NCBI GenBank assembly: GCA_030562195.1 | Contig: JAUJPP010000005.1 | Location: 9,482,826 to 9,546,825, forward strand | DNA: 64,000 nucleotides | Direction: 5' to 3' | Origin: Nipponacmea schrenckii | Taxonomy: Eukaryota > Mollusca > Gastropoda > Lottiidae | Shown here: piece by piece, positions 34,811-45,944 of the stretch | How positions within the stretch are numbered: the first letter of the stretch is position 1 | Layout of the letters: each line of letters opens with the position of its first letter | Notes under the pieces: model-generated | Databases searched by the model: none | Seen by the model: only the letters and a program-made list of their open reading frames with translations | What the model was told of the DNA's origin: nothing | Position numbers and translations under genes: made by a program

Positions 34811-35355
34811 GGGGACAATACATTTAAGCAAAGAAAAGCTTTTAAAGGAATCAAACATAAAACATGATTTAAAAAAAACCCCAATTCCACCAGAAATTCT
34901 CAAGAAGATCTAACGACAATTTTACATTCCTAGAGCGGAAAAACTCTCGGTACTAAAAGATGTCATAGAATTCCATCAATACAACATCTTATAAATGATT
35001 CATCAAAGATTGTTTTTATTATCCAAATTTGTGAATGTTAACGGTCTAAACTCACGCTGCTATGTAGTAAAATTCACGGAAATCGTTCATCACAATGAGC
35101 CGCGTAAAAAAAATGTCACTAAAAATCAATTCTGGAATCAATAAGCTTTGAACGACAAAAGAGATTATGTAACAGCGGAGCTCGAACAAGTGGAATAGGC
35201 TGAAATCAAACAGAAATTTTCTTCCACTATTCAATCAGATTTGTTAGATTATAAAACAACCAATGGAAACTAATCTATTCACTACCAGTCCATTCATTCT
35301 GTGTTGTTATCGGCATGTTTTCAGATAACGGGACACTGGATAATCAAGGCTATAT
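34811..35355. other. Unique sequence, nothing recognised
   Basis: A 60-codon minus-strand frame at 35052-35234 has no family signature. Confidence 0.45.
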
Positions 35356-35660
35356 CTACAGGGATTGTTAAGAGGTTTTCTAAACAGTTTTATGTGTACT
35401 GGGGACACTGATAACATTGATTAACATCATTCCAATATTTAAATCAGAATTCCGTCGGTCTAATAGTTTCGTTAAAACAACATTTCTTATGACATATATG
35501 TTGATATGGCTCCCTAATTTTGCAAGTATAGTTATGTCATAAACAATTAAAGAGATTGTAAACAGGTTTTCTAATTTTGTATGTGTAAAGATGACTGATG
35601 CTCATCAATATGCACCATTTCAATATTTTATCAGATGTCTGTGATTCCTGCAATTCTATT
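35356..35660. repeat. Dispersed repeat D, two adjacent copies
   Basis: The first copy, near 35360-35450, has 'attgttaagaggttttctaa', 'gggacactgataac' and 'catcattccaatattt'. The second, near 35547-35655, has 'gagattgtaaacaggttttc', 'atgcaccatttcaatatt' and 'cagatgtctgtgattcctg'. Same motif order as at 14.3 and 45.95 kb. Confidence 0.5.
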
Positions 35661-35679
35661 GAAGCTCAGTGTTTGAAAT

Positions 35680-36450
35680 ATATACACCCCTATTACTTAC
35701 GTAGTCTGTAGAATGAGGAATATACTGTACACCCCTATTACTTAGTCTGTAGAATGAAGAATATACACCCCTATTACTTAGTCTGTAGAATGAAGAATAT
35801 ACACCCCTATTACTTAGTCTGTAGAATAGAGAATATACAGCCCTATTACTTAGTCTGTAGAATGAGAATATACAGCCCTATTACTTAGTCTGTAGAATAG
35901 AGAATATACAGCCCTATTACTTAGTCTGTAGAATAGAGAATATACAGCCCTATTACTTAGTCTGTAGAATAGAGAATATACACTCCTATTACTTAGTCTG
36001 TAGAATGAAGAATATACAGCCCTATTACTTAGTCTGTAGAATGAAGAATATACAGCCCTATTACTTAGTCTGTCGAATAGAGAATATACACCCCTATTAC
36101 TTAGTCTGTAGAATGAAGAATATACAGCCCTATTACTTAGTCTGTAGAATAGAGAATATACAGCCCTATTACTTAGTCTGTAGAATGAAGAATATACAGC
36201 CCTATTACTTAGTCTGTAGAATGAAGAATATACACTCCTATTACTTAGTCTGTAGAATGAAGAATATACACGTAAATATACTAGTCTGTAGAATAAGAAT
36301 ATACAGCTCCTATTACTTGACTAGAATAAGAATATACAGCCTATTACTTAGTCTGTAGAATGAAGAATATACACCCCTATTACTTAGTCTGTAGAATGAA
36401 GAATATACACCCCTATTACTTAGTCTTTAGAATGAAGAATATACACTAAG
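35680..36450. repeat. 36-bp array 'ctattacttagtctgtagaa', about 20 copies
   Basis: Unit of 35-36 bp: 'agaatgaagaatatacaccc' plus 'ctattacttagtctgt'. Variants are atgaag/atagag and cacccc/cagccc. One plus-strand frame (36005-36358) is kept open with a 12-residue period, which is expected from the unit length and is not evidence of a gene. Copies are damaged from about 36260 onward. Confidence 0.93.
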
Positions 36451-36689
36451 TTCTATATCTGATTGGAGCAATGAAATTATTACACCTACGAGTATAAATA
36501 TATCACTGTGACTAATGAAATAAATATACACACGCTATACTTACTTGAAAAGAAATACGAGCTATTACATCTACTGTCAAATGACTGGACAAAATGCTAA
36601 CTATGAGATGGTTATTACATCCTAGTTCACTTTTCAATGAGAATGAAGGAATATACAGCCTATTATCTTATCTTATGGACTTATTAATT
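36451..36689. repeat. Degraded boundary between two arrays
   Basis: Mixed, eroded fragments of the 36-bp array to the left ('gaatgaaggaatatacagcc') and of the S1-end array to the right ('gttattacatcctag', 'tgactggacaaa'). Confidence 0.55.
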
Positions 36690-37890
36690 AAATGAGTTTA
36701 TACATCCTACTATTCTATATCTGTAGTGGATTTACAAATAGAGGAATGAGTTTTACATCCTACTGTTCTATATCTGACTGGACAAAATAAATAGAGTTTT
36801 ACATCCTACTGCTTTTATATCTCACTGGACAAATAAAATAGAGTTTTACACCTACTGTTCTATATCTGACTGGACAAATGAAATAGAGTTTTACATCCTA
36901 CTGTTCTATATCTTACTGGACAAATGAAATAGAGTTTTACATCCTACTGTTCTATACCTTACTGGACAAATGAAATAGAGTTTTACATCCTACTGTTCTA
37001 TATCTTACTGGACAAATGAAATAGAGTTTTACATCCTACTGTTCTATATCTTACTGGACGAAATTAAATGGAGTTTTACATCCTAATGTTCTATATCTTA
37101 CTGGACTAACGAAATTAAATGGAGTTTTACATCCTACTGTTCTATATCTTACTGTAAAAATGAAATAGAGTTTTACATCCTACTGTTCTATATCTTACTG
37201 GACTAATGAAATAGAGTTTTACATCCTACTGTTCTATACCTTACTTGACAAATGAAATAGAGTTTTACATCCTACTGTTCTATATCTTACTGGACAAATA
37301 AATAGAGTTTTACATCCTACTGTTCTATATCTCACTGGACAAATGAAATAGAGTTTTACATCCTACTGTTCTATATCTTACTGGACTAACGAAATTAAAT
37401 GGAGTTTTACATCCTACTGTTCTATATCTTACTGGACAAATGAAATAGAGTTTTACATCCTACTGTTCTATACCTTACTGGACAAATGAAATAGAGTTTT
37501 ACATCCTACTGTTCTATACCTTACTGGACTAATGAAATAGAGTTTTACATCCTACTGTTCTATACCTTACTGGACTAATGAAATTAAATGGAGTTTTACA
37601 TCCTACTGTTCTATATCTTACTGTAAAAATGAAATAGAGTTTTACATCCTACTATTCTGTATCTTACTGGACAAATAAAATAGAGTTTTACTACCTACTG
37701 TTCTATACCTTACTGGACTAACGAAATTAAATAGAGTTTTACATCCTACTGTTCTATATCTTACTGTAAAAATGAAATAGAGTTTTACATCCTACTGTTC
37801 TATATCTTACTGTAAAAATGAAATAGAGTTTTACATCCTACTGTTCTATACCTTACTGGACTGATAAAATGAAATGGAGTTTAACATCCT
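36690..37890. repeat. ~47-bp array made of the S1 end, about 25 copies
   Basis: Unit: 'aatgaaatagagttttacat', 'cctactgttctatatcttac', 'tggacaa'. Compared with the S1 end motif (aatgaaatggagttttacg, tcctactcttctgcacc, gggctaatg), it is clearly derived from that segment. Variants with 'ggactaacgaaattaaatgg' recur at intervals, hinting at a higher-order repeat. Confidence 0.93.
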
Positions 37891-38334
37891 ACAGTTTTCA
37901 TTTTACTGCTGTCAAGAATATGCTCATTGAAACAAAATGGCGTTTTAGATTCTTAATTGGTTTAAAGAAGAATAGGCCCCCCTTAAAGTATAGTGAAACA
38001 AAAATTCCCAAGACGAGTTGTTTTATTTTCAATAAGAAATATTCTCAGAAACACACAAACATCTCTTATAGATATAATAATTGTTTTGCCTGCTAATGAT
38101 TCTCATTCCAACATACTTGGAAACCTACTTGTCTTGTAGATAAGAGCAATGAACAGCTTCTTCAGCCTAGACATCCCCTATCTTAATACAACTTGCCACG
38201 GGCATATGCTATGGCAATTAAGCCCTTTACACACTTTGATTATTCGACTGAAAAAACCAAACCAAATCTTACTTTCTTATTTTACCACAATAAAGCCCTT
38301 TAAACACAGTTGAAAATCGTAAAAAAAAATAGAC
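37891..38334. other. Unique sequence, nothing recognised
   Basis: A 75-codon plus-strand frame at 37869-38096 starts in the last array unit and has no family signature. Confidence 0.45.
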
Positions 38335-38445
38335 TAAGGCTGCTGTCCTGGCAAAATTTCCCTCACTGTATACTGCATAGCATTGCCCTTCTTCATTAGC
38401 CTATAAGGAGCGAAACAGTAGGACGTAAAACTCCTTAAATTTTCT
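38335..38445 (+). mobile_element. S1 SINE-like end fragment
   Basis: Reads 'gctgctgtcctggcaaaatt', 'tccctcactgtatactgcat', 'agcattgcccttcttcatta', 'gcctataaggagc' and 'agtaggacgtaaaactcc'. This is the S1 body and end in the orientation opposite to most copies. Head absent. Confidence 0.8.
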
Positions 38446-38584
38446 TTCAAAGGGACATTTAGAACCCCAAAACCAGTTCCTCGCTTGTCTAAAATCATTC
38501 AACCTTGTAAGGGTCTTGCGATTCCACTTAAACTAAGCGTTTAATGATGTAGATTCAAGTAGCTTTTTGTCAGTGATATCTTAC
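38446..38584. other. Short unique spacer
   Basis: Nothing recognised. Confidence 0.3.
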
Positions 38585-38785
38585 AATTCATATATCAAGG
38601 TAGACACTAATATTTGTGACCTAGGTCAGCGCTTCTATAGGAGGGTATCTCTTATAACACCTAATACTTGTGACCTAGGTCAGTGCTTCTATAGGAGGGT
38701 ATCTCTTAGAACACCCTAATATGTGTGACCTAGGCTAGTGTTTCTATAGGACAATAACTGTTATTAACACCTAATAACTTATATA
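38585..38785. repeat. ~54-bp tandem repeat, three copies
   Basis: Units contain 'acttgtgacctaggtcagtg', 'cttctataggagggtatctc' and 'ttataacacctaa'. Starts near 38608, 38664 and 38720. 'gacctaggtc' is a perfect palindrome in the first two copies. Confidence 0.85.
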
Positions 38786-38825
38786 TATGGTGAAGCATTT
38801 CTATAATTATAAGAACCAAATAAAT

Positions 38826-38892
38826 GCAATTGGATACAAATAGATACAAATTAATACAAATAGATACAAATTGATACAAATGGATACAAATG
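38826..38892. repeat. 10-bp microrepeat 'atacaaat..g', about six copies
   Basis: Alternating 'agatacaaat', 'taatacaaat' and 'ggatacaaat'. Confidence 0.85.
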
Positions 38893-39385
38893 CTAAAATA
38901 ATCCATACAACCCCTTTAATATTAAGATTGTGTAAGACTGTCATGAACAGTCTCATCTTCAAAGAAGCATCCATCTTGAAGTCAGACCAGCATCTTGAAG
39001 TAAAATGGATGAGTTTGTAATTTGAATACATTCTGATAAGTTCTTCAGACACATTACCAGACACTACATTTCAGCCACATATGGTACTTGACACAACCAC
39101 AGTCATCTTCCATCATTGTTATTCGTCAACATTTCCTAATCTAATATATATTCTACTGTGTTTCACTTTAGCAGCTAAGTCTTACATTCATTAAAGGAAC
39201 TGAAATAATGAATATGCATAACACTTGACACCCTTACATCAAACTGACTTCTATTTTGTTTTGTGAATTTAAACACACTCTTACTAAAAGTAATAGTTTT
39301 ACATAATATCCAGTTTTTTCAACTTTTCAGTTTTAAATTTTAACATTATCCATAATGTTTAACACTTGTTACATCAACTGACTTC
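38893..39385. other. Unique AT-rich sequence, nothing recognised
   Basis: An 85-codon minus-strand frame at 38807-39064 partly translates the microrepeat and has no family signature. Confidence 0.45.
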
Positions 39386-39750
39386 ATAGTTTTAATGTAT
39401 AACATTTCATAGTACTGAATGTATAACATTCATAGTTCTAATGTATAACTTTCATAGTTCTAATATATAACAATCATAGTTCTAATGTATAACATTCATA
39501 GTTCTAATGTATATTCATAGTTCTAACATATAACATTCATAGTTCTAACATATAACATTCATAGTTTTCACGTATAATATTCATAGTTCTAATGTATAAC
39601 ATTCATAGTTCTAATGTATAACATTCATAGTTTTCACGTATAACATTCATAGTTTTCATGTATAACATTCATAGTTCTAATGTATAACATTCATAGTTTA
39701 ATGTATAACATTCATAGTTTTCATGTATAACATTCATAGTTCTAATCAGG
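39386..39750. repeat. 22-bp array 'ttctaatgtataacattcat', about 16 copies
   Basis: Unit 'ttctaatgtataacattcat' plus 'ag', with 'ttttcacgtata' and 'ttctaacatata' variants. The left edge is irregular. AT-rich throughout. Confidence 0.92.
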
Positions 39751-40569
39751 ATAACAATTATGTTTTGTTCGTATTGTATTGTCTACATATGTGCCAAGTT
39801 TAATGTAGATTGATCCATTCACATTTTTTTAATCCTGAATTAAAGGTTTGAAATGTCCAATTATTATGGCATGTTTAAAGGGCTGTCAACCCATTAAAAA
39901 AACTCTTGATTGACATGCAATTTGATTTAAACTGAAGAGCAGGACCCCAAATCATCAATAAATGCACAACCAGTCTCCAGAAATCATTTTTTTATATATA
40001 AATTCAATTTTTCCAAAACATGAAATAGACCAGGCAACGCCCTTAACTTAAGGAAATAACATTTCTTGGTCCAATACTGAAGAAGAATTAAACATTAACA
40101 GTGTGGGTACACGGACCTACCTTCTAATGACATTTTTGAAAGGTGAAAAGTAAAGTCCAAGGTAAGTCGTTACACGTTAAAAAAATAAAACAATTTTCTA
40201 CATATTCTAAGAAATTTTAATAAGATAAGTAAAGTCTATGGTTCGTCCATTTTTTACAAGAAATTCTGACGTTTGAAAAAACCCACATAAGTTACTATAT
40301 TTTGACATTTCCATGACATAAAAATCCTCGGTTGACATTATTATGCGAGATAAAACGTGAAAAGAAGATGTGTAAGTGGTGATTGATATGTTAACATCTA
40401 TTGTGTCCCCGCCTAATCACCCTCTTCAACATCTGAGACCATTGATAGATAGGTCACGATATAGGTCACGATATGGAGGATAACTCAAGTGCTTCTGTTC
40501 TCCGTCAAACGCCTTATTCTTGAAAACATAATTTCAGTTGTGTTTGATAACTTAAATTGATTTGAAATT
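39751..40569. other. Unique AT-rich sequence, nothing recognised
   Basis: A small duplication, 'aggtcacgatat', occurs at 40451 and 40465. No exon seen. Confidence 0.5.
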
Positions 40570-40830
40570 TTGATCTTAAAAAAAGACAAGGATAACAACT
40601 TAGGGTTCACAAGTCTGCCGTGACAGGAATCCTTTCTACCAACTGGTCCTTTCCCAGATTATCTGTAACCATTTACAGCTGTGTAGACTGGAATTATGAG
40701 TGAAGAAGACTAACTCAAGGTATCAAACTTTCACAAGTTGATAGAGATTAGTACTCATCTTCGACATTTTCAACGTATCCAATTAAATGACATCATGACG
40801 TAAAGAGCCAACGCTCTAACCGCTGTGCTA
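40570..40830 (-). mobile_element. S2 SINE-like element, source of the adjacent array
   Basis: Plus strand reads 'acaaggataacaacttaggg', 'ttcacaagtctgccgtgac', 'taccaactggtcctt', 'cagattatctgtaacc', 'gtagactggaattatgag', 'agattagtactcatcttcga', 'cattttcaacgtatcc', then the head 'taaagagccaacgctctaac' and 'cgctgtgctatagaacc'. Its head lies against the 28-bp array and is the same sequence, so the array grew out of this element. Confidence 0.85.
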
Positions 40831-41630
40831 TAGAACCAACGCTCTAACTGACTGTGCTATAGAACCAACGCTCTAACTGCTGTGCTATAGAACCAACGCT
40901 CTAACCGCTGTGCTATAGAACCAACGCTCTAACCGACTGTGCTATAGAACCAACGCTCTAACCGCTGTGCTATAGAACCAAGACTTTAACCACTGTGTTA
41001 TAGAACCAACGCTCTAACCGCTGTGCTATAGAACCAACGCTCTAACCGACTGTGCTATAGAACCAATGCTCTAACCGCAGTGCTATAGAACCAACGCTCT
41101 TACCGCAGTGCTATAGAACCAACGCTCTAACCGCTGTGCTATAGAACCAAGACTTTAACCACTGTGTTATAGAACCAACACTCTAACCGCTGTGCTATAG
41201 AACCAACGCTATAACCGACTGTGCTATAGAACCAATGCTCTAACCGCAGTGCTATAGAACCAACGCTCTTACCGCTGTGCTATAGAACCAACGCTCTAAC
41301 TGACTGTGCTATAGAACCAACGCTCTTACCGCTGTGCTATAGAACCAACGCTCTAACTGACTGTGCTATAGAACCAACGCTCTAACCGCTGTGCTATAGA
41401 ACCAACGACTCTTACCGCTGTGCTATAGAACCAACACTCTAACCGCTGTGCTATAGAACCAACGCTCTAACCGACTGTGCTATAGAACCAACGCTCTAAC
41501 CGCTGTGCTATAGAACCAACGCTCTAACCGCTGTGCTATAGAACCAACGCTCTAACCGCTGTGCTATAGAACCAACGCTCTTACCGCTGTGCTATAGAAC
41601 CAACACTCTTACCGCTGCGCTATACAACCC
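40799..41630. repeat. 28-29-bp array of the S2 A-box segment, about 29 copies
   Basis: Unit 'gaaccaacgctctaaccgct' plus 'gtgctata', with 'ccgactgtg', 'ttaccgc' and 'actttaacc' variants. On the minus strand each unit reads 'tatagcacagcggttagagc' plus 'gttggttc', which matches the Pol III A-box consensus (TRGYNNARNNG) at tagcacagcgg. No B box is present inside the array. A multi-unit period is suggested by the regular return of the 'actttaaccactgtgtta' variant (about 40981 and 41150). Confidence 0.95.
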
Positions 41631-41655
41631 CAAAATTAACCAGTCAGGGAAATTA

Positions 41656-41865
41656 AAACTAAGATAATTTTAGTGTTCCAGTAATCTGATTGGTCAATCA
41701 CTAAAATCAATTATAAATTTAGTTTAGTTATCCAATCAGATTACTGTATTTCTTAAAATTTGGATTTTATCTTTAAATTTTTGAACCCAAATTTTTTCAA
41801 ATCTGGCAGATTTCTGATAATTTGGTTTTTATTGAAGTTAATTTTTTGAGAATAAGGCCTTAGGA
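41656..41865. mobile_element. MITE-A copy
   Basis: Shows 'taagataattttagtgttcc', 'agtaatctgattggtcaatc', 'ttatccaatcagattactg', 'tatttcttaaaatttggat' and, farther right, 'gagaataaggcctt'. The outer end is degraded. Arms 'aatctgattgg' and 'ccaatcagatt' are perfectly complementary. Confidence 0.7.
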
Positions 41866-42120
41866 CTGAAAGCATAAAAATAGGGAAGACTTTTAAAAAC
41901 TAAATTTTTACAATCAAAACATTTAAAAACTCAACTTATTGAAGAGCGGTTAGAAGGCAATGAGAATATTTCATAGTACAGAAGACTTCTAAGCAAATCA
42001 AATTTTCAAAGTCATTATACGTAGGAGTATCATAAGTCTATTTTTGAATTCCAATCAGGAAGAAGGAACAAGGAAGAAATTGTTTTCCAGTAAATTTCAC
42101 CAAACGTGACCTTTAAAGCT
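41866..42120. other. AT-rich spacer, nothing recognised
   Basis: Nothing identifiable. Confidence 0.35.
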
Positions 42121-42200
42121 GTGAGGGGTGACTGTGGCTCAGTCGATGAGAGTGTAATTTGCTTGATTTTAAGAGATAAATGGGTTCTAATTTAAGTTGA
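42121..42200 (+). mobile_element. tRNA-like SINE head, diverged
   Basis: 'tgactgtggctcagtcgatg' followed by 'agagtgtaatttgcttg' and 'gggttctaattt' has A-box- and B-box-like pieces at tRNA spacing. It does not clearly match S1 or S2 and lacks a recognisable body. Confidence 0.5.
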
Positions 42201-42244
42201 CTTCTGAACTATTTTACTTTCCCTGCATACAGTCCAACACCTAC

Positions 42245-42545
42245 TTCAAATGAAATAAAATGAAGTTCTTCGTTCTACTCTCCTGCACTTACAGGCTAAT
42301 GAAGACAGGCAAAGCCATACAGTGTGCAATGAAGGAAATTTTGCCAGGACAATAACATAAGCCAACACCTCTGGGATCTCAAATGACTAGACACTTTTCC
42401 ATGTCAGTCCCTCGGACCTGCATCACTGACAAATGTAAACATGGCTGAAAAATCTGAAATTTCATTTCGACCTTTGGTGTGATTGAACCAAGGACCTTCA
42501 GGTTAGTGTGTAAGAGTCTTACTCACTAAATGTAGACAAAGCCAC
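42245..42545 (-). mobile_element. S1 SINE-like element, near complete
   Basis: Runs 'aaatgaagttcttcgttcta', 'gctaatgaagacaggcaaag', 'catacagtgtgcaatgaagg', 'ttttgccaggacaataacat', 'cttttccatgtcagtccctc', 'ggacctgcatcactgac', 'ctgaaaaatctgaaatttca', 'gattgaaccaaggaccttc' and 'aggttagtgtgtaagag'. A-box end degraded. Confidence 0.82.
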
Positions 42546-43095
42546 GCACCTACTTCAAAATATGCTTCTAACAGGTGCCCTATTTATCAATACAGAGAAT
42601 AAGTATATAAAATTGCATTTCCTTGTACCTCAAGCCTTTAACATTAAAAAAAGAGGTTTTGTTTTGGAACTGTAGCGGGAAATTTCATTTCCGAATAGGC
42701 CAGAAACAGGAAGCAGGTGCAAAAGCTGTGGCCTGGTGGACATGAATCTATTTTTAGGTAAAGTCACAAATAGCAAAAGATTAATGAAACATCAAAACAA
42801 ATTCATAATATTTTTAATCAACAACACTCTCCCCCCCCCCCCTACCCTCCCACACATCAGCCCACGTTTTCAAACCTAAAAAGGCACAACAATTATGATA
42901 CATATTAATTTATATAATCAAGGATTATTGAAATAAATATTTTCATCAGTACTATTTTGAAGTACTGTAACACAATATAAATCCAAATTTTTAGCAATTG
43001 GTTTTCTTTTAAATTAGGTATGATCTAGATTGACAGGGATTCATATAAATTAAACCAAAATATTATATTTTATTATATTATCATTAAAATTGTTT
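42546..43095. other. Unique sequence with a poly-C run
   Basis: C-rich run at about 42828-42842, then 'taccctcccac'. Nothing coding. Confidence 0.45.
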
Positions 43096-43335
43096 AGCAA
43101 AGGGCCTCTCAAACCCACCAAGCTTTTTGGAAATTACAAAATCCAAAAATTTCCCCCAAATTTTTTAAAAAAAAGGCATAGGGCCTCTTCAAACCATGTT
43201 CCTTGGCAATTCCAAATCCAAATTCATTTTAAGCACAGAGCCTGCTTAACCCATGCCTCTTGGCAATTTCAAAATAAAAATTCATTTATAAAGCGAGAGG
43301 CCTACTTCAACCCATGCAGCTTGCAATACCATAAA
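43096..43335. repeat. ~62-bp diverged tandem repeat, four copies
   Basis: Units contain 'agggcctcttcaaaccatg', 'ttccttggcaattccaaat' and 'aaattcatttt'. Starts near 43100, 43180, 43240 and 43299. The 94-codon plus-strand frame at 43090-43374 is the translated repeat. Confidence 0.7.
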
Positions 43336-43694
43336 TCACACAGCACTGGAAGTGTGAATCAGCAGGCGCAGTGAAAAATATGTTTCTACAGTCTGCAAAA
43401 CTTAATTGAAATTTGTTGTTAATTCCATGAAGATAGACCATGCATGATGATAAAACATATATCATACATATTGGAAATTACCTATTTTTAATATTCTCAG
43501 CCAATTAAAATTTCATTCTGTAGGCGGCTCAGTATCCGATCTGGTTTCTTCTAAACCCATTTTTCATATCTACATCAGTTTTTTTCAGATTGGAAATTTG
43601 ACATTTAGTTAGTTTACGATTAAAAAAGGCAGGACCCATGGAAGTCACGAAATATGTTTTATTTCCATACAATGAAGTTTCTGCTAAATCCTTC
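43336..43694. other. Unique AT-rich sequence, nothing recognised
   Basis: No repeat or exon seen. Confidence 0.45.
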
Positions 43695-43790
43695 ATGGGG
43701 AGCCACGGTGGTTCGTTAAGTTAGACACTTGCTCCATAATGTGAGGGTCCAGGTTCAATCCTGCTAAAGGTTGAGATGAACTTTCATATG
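43695..43790 (+). mobile_element. S1 SINE-like head
   Basis: 'ggggagccacggtggttcgt', 'taagttagacacttgctcc' and 'gagggtccaggttcaatcct' give a head-first S1 copy. It lies head-to-head with the following array, whose units are in the opposite orientation. Confidence 0.75.
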
Positions 43791-44592
43791 AGTCTTGGAT
43801 TGAATCCTGTACCTCAGGTGAGCTACCGTGGCCTCCTACTGACTGTATTTTCTAGACCTTTATAGGATGGAATCCTACACCTCAGGTTAGCGAGCAAGTA
43901 TCTCACTCACTGAGCTACCATGGCTCCCTACTGACTGTATTTTCTAGACCTTTACTAGGATTGAATCCTACACCTCAGGTTAGCGAGCGCAAGCCTCTAC
44001 CTCATTGAGCCACCGTGGCTCCCTACTGACTGTATTTTCTAGACCTTTACTAGGATTGAATCCTACACCTCAGGTTAGTGAGCGCAAGCCTCTACCTCAT
44101 TGAGCCACCGTGGCTCCCTACTGACTGTATTTTCTAGACCTTTACTAGGATTGAATCCTTAACTCAGGTTAGTGAGCCAAGCCTCTACCTCATTGAGCCA
44201 CCGTGGCTCCCTACTGACTGTATTTTCTAGACCTTTACTAGGATTGAATCCTATACCTCAGGTTAGTGAGCTCAAGCGTCTACCTCATTGAGCCACCGTG
44301 GCTCCCTACTGACTGTATTTTCTAGACCTTTACTAGGATTGAATCCTACACCTCAGGTTAGTGAGCGCAAGCCTCTACCTCATTGAGCCACCGTGGCTCC
44401 CTACTGACTGTATTTTCTAGACCTTTACTAGGATTGAATCCTACACCTCAGGTTAGCGAGCAAGTATCTCACTCACTGAGCTACCGTGGCTCCCTACTGA
44501 CTGTATTTTCTAGACCTTTACTAGGATTGAATCCTACACCTCAGGTTAGCGAGCGCAAGCGTCTACCTCATTGAACCACCGTGGCTCCCTAT
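43791..44592. repeat. ~95-bp array of complete S1 heads, about eight copies
   Basis: Unit: 'ctccctactgactgtatttt', 'ctagacctttactaggattg', 'aatcctacacctcaggttag', 'tgagcgcaagcctctacctc', 'attgagccaccgtgg'. Read on the minus strand, each unit carries the A-box-like 'tggctcaatgagg' and B-box-like 'ggattcaatcc' in tRNA order. Copies start near 43833, 43924, 44019, 44114, 44207, 44302, 44397 and 44490. The B-box changes (ggtt to ggat) are shared by all copies. Confidence 0.95.
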
Positions 44593-45229
44593 ATCATGCG
44601 TAAGAGTCAGAAAAATAATAAGTTGTCTGCAATCCTTAAAACTATAAAGATCCTATTTTTCAGACAATTATAATATTTGCAAGGTTTCTTGTAGACTAAT
44701 TGCCCCAGTGGAATTTTTTATCCTGCTTTTCTCGGAGTCAGACGCACCCTGGGGGGTCGTCAACATCAAGGTAGGAGATCTCTAGCTGTCCAAGGGGTCT
44801 CCAGATTAGAAAATATAGCTAAATAAATTATACATTTGATCTTTTTAAAACTAAGTTTATTTATGATACATATTTTCAGATTGTCTGGTGTTAACAAACA
44901 GCTGAATTATTTCATATTCATCAACAGCAGTAGTAGTAGTCCTAAGAATTCTGACCATCTTGATGTTCAAATGTCTATTCAAAAAAACTTAGCCATGTGG
45001 ACTCTCCTAAAGTCATATTATAAGTAGAATGCTGTCATGTACACACAAGCAAGAGTAGTAAAATTTAATTAACCCTTTAGCAGTCCAAGAAAATTCCAAC
45101 AGATTTCTTAACCCTCTGTTTGTAAATGAATTTTATCACTCTTTCGAATAAATCTTAGCCATGTGTACTCTCAAAAAGAAACACAGTTAAGCAAGTAAGC
45201 CCTTCCTTGTTCAAGTTGAAAATGAAAAA
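44593..45229. other. Unique AT-rich sequence, nothing recognised
   Basis: The 63-codon frame at 44836-45027 has no family signature. Confidence 0.45.
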
Positions 45230-45415
45230 TTAAATAAATGGAGTTTTTGCCTAAAATTCTGTTCATTATGGGCTAATGAAGACAGGCAACTCCATGCAGT
45301 GTGCAATGAGGGAAATTTTGCAAGGACAGCAACATTAGCCTACTCTTTTTGCAATATCCGACTTTCGAGAGATCTTCAACATGTACAGCCTGTAGTAGAC
45401 TGGGTCTCGGATTGT
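45230..45415 (-). mobile_element. S1 SINE-like element, head missing
   Basis: 'aaataaatggagtttttgcc', 'atgggctaatgaagacaggc', 'ccatgcagtgtgcaatgagg', 'aaattttgcaaggacagcaa', 'gagatcttcaacatgtacag' and 'cctgtagtagactgg'. Good body, no head. Confidence 0.82.
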
Positions 45416-45944
45416 ATAAGTGGATTAGCAAAATTAATCCTTTGTAGTAAAAAAAAAATCAGACGACTTCACTCCCTTGTTTCTCATAAATTTTGGCACA
45501 AATTAAAACCAATTTGCCACCACTTCGTTACTGAGGCCAAGAATTTGTAATTGGCAATCAAAAAACTTACAACAACTATCATCAAAGGTGAAAAGAGTTC
45601 TTTCAGATTTAAACGAAACATCCCAGAGGTACTCATAAAAACGGAGTTACGACAGTTACGAGTTTTATCAGATATATTGAGCACAGGTGTCAACGAACAA
45701 AAACTAACTTTTAAATGCTTCATTAGTTTCTTTCTAACTTGGGTAATCGCTATTTAATGATTGTAAAAAATTCTATTACGATTTTATCTAATCTAATTTT
45801 TACCCTCTGACATTTCTGTTATTTCGCGAAAAATTCCATAAAAAGTTCATGGCTTACTGAACTTTTAATATCGCGCCAAATCTTGATAATTGCTGATAAA
45901 AATATGAAGTAATTACAATGATATGTAAAATTTGGAAAAGAATT
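45416..45944. other. Unique sequence with overlapping short open frames
   Basis: Frames at 45299-45550 and 45551-45757 on plus and 45484-45723 on minus have no family signature, and those at 45484-45757 lie opposite each other. Likely chance. Confidence 0.45.

Noticed and set aside
36005..36358. 117-codon frame with repeated YYLVCR-like motif
   Set aside because: Another consequence of a 36-bp repeat unit; it ends where the array becomes irregular.
40799..41630. CRISPR-like array (29 regularly spaced short repeats)
   Set aside because: There are no unique spacers: the units are contiguous and the whole unit is repeated. The host also looks eukaryotic.
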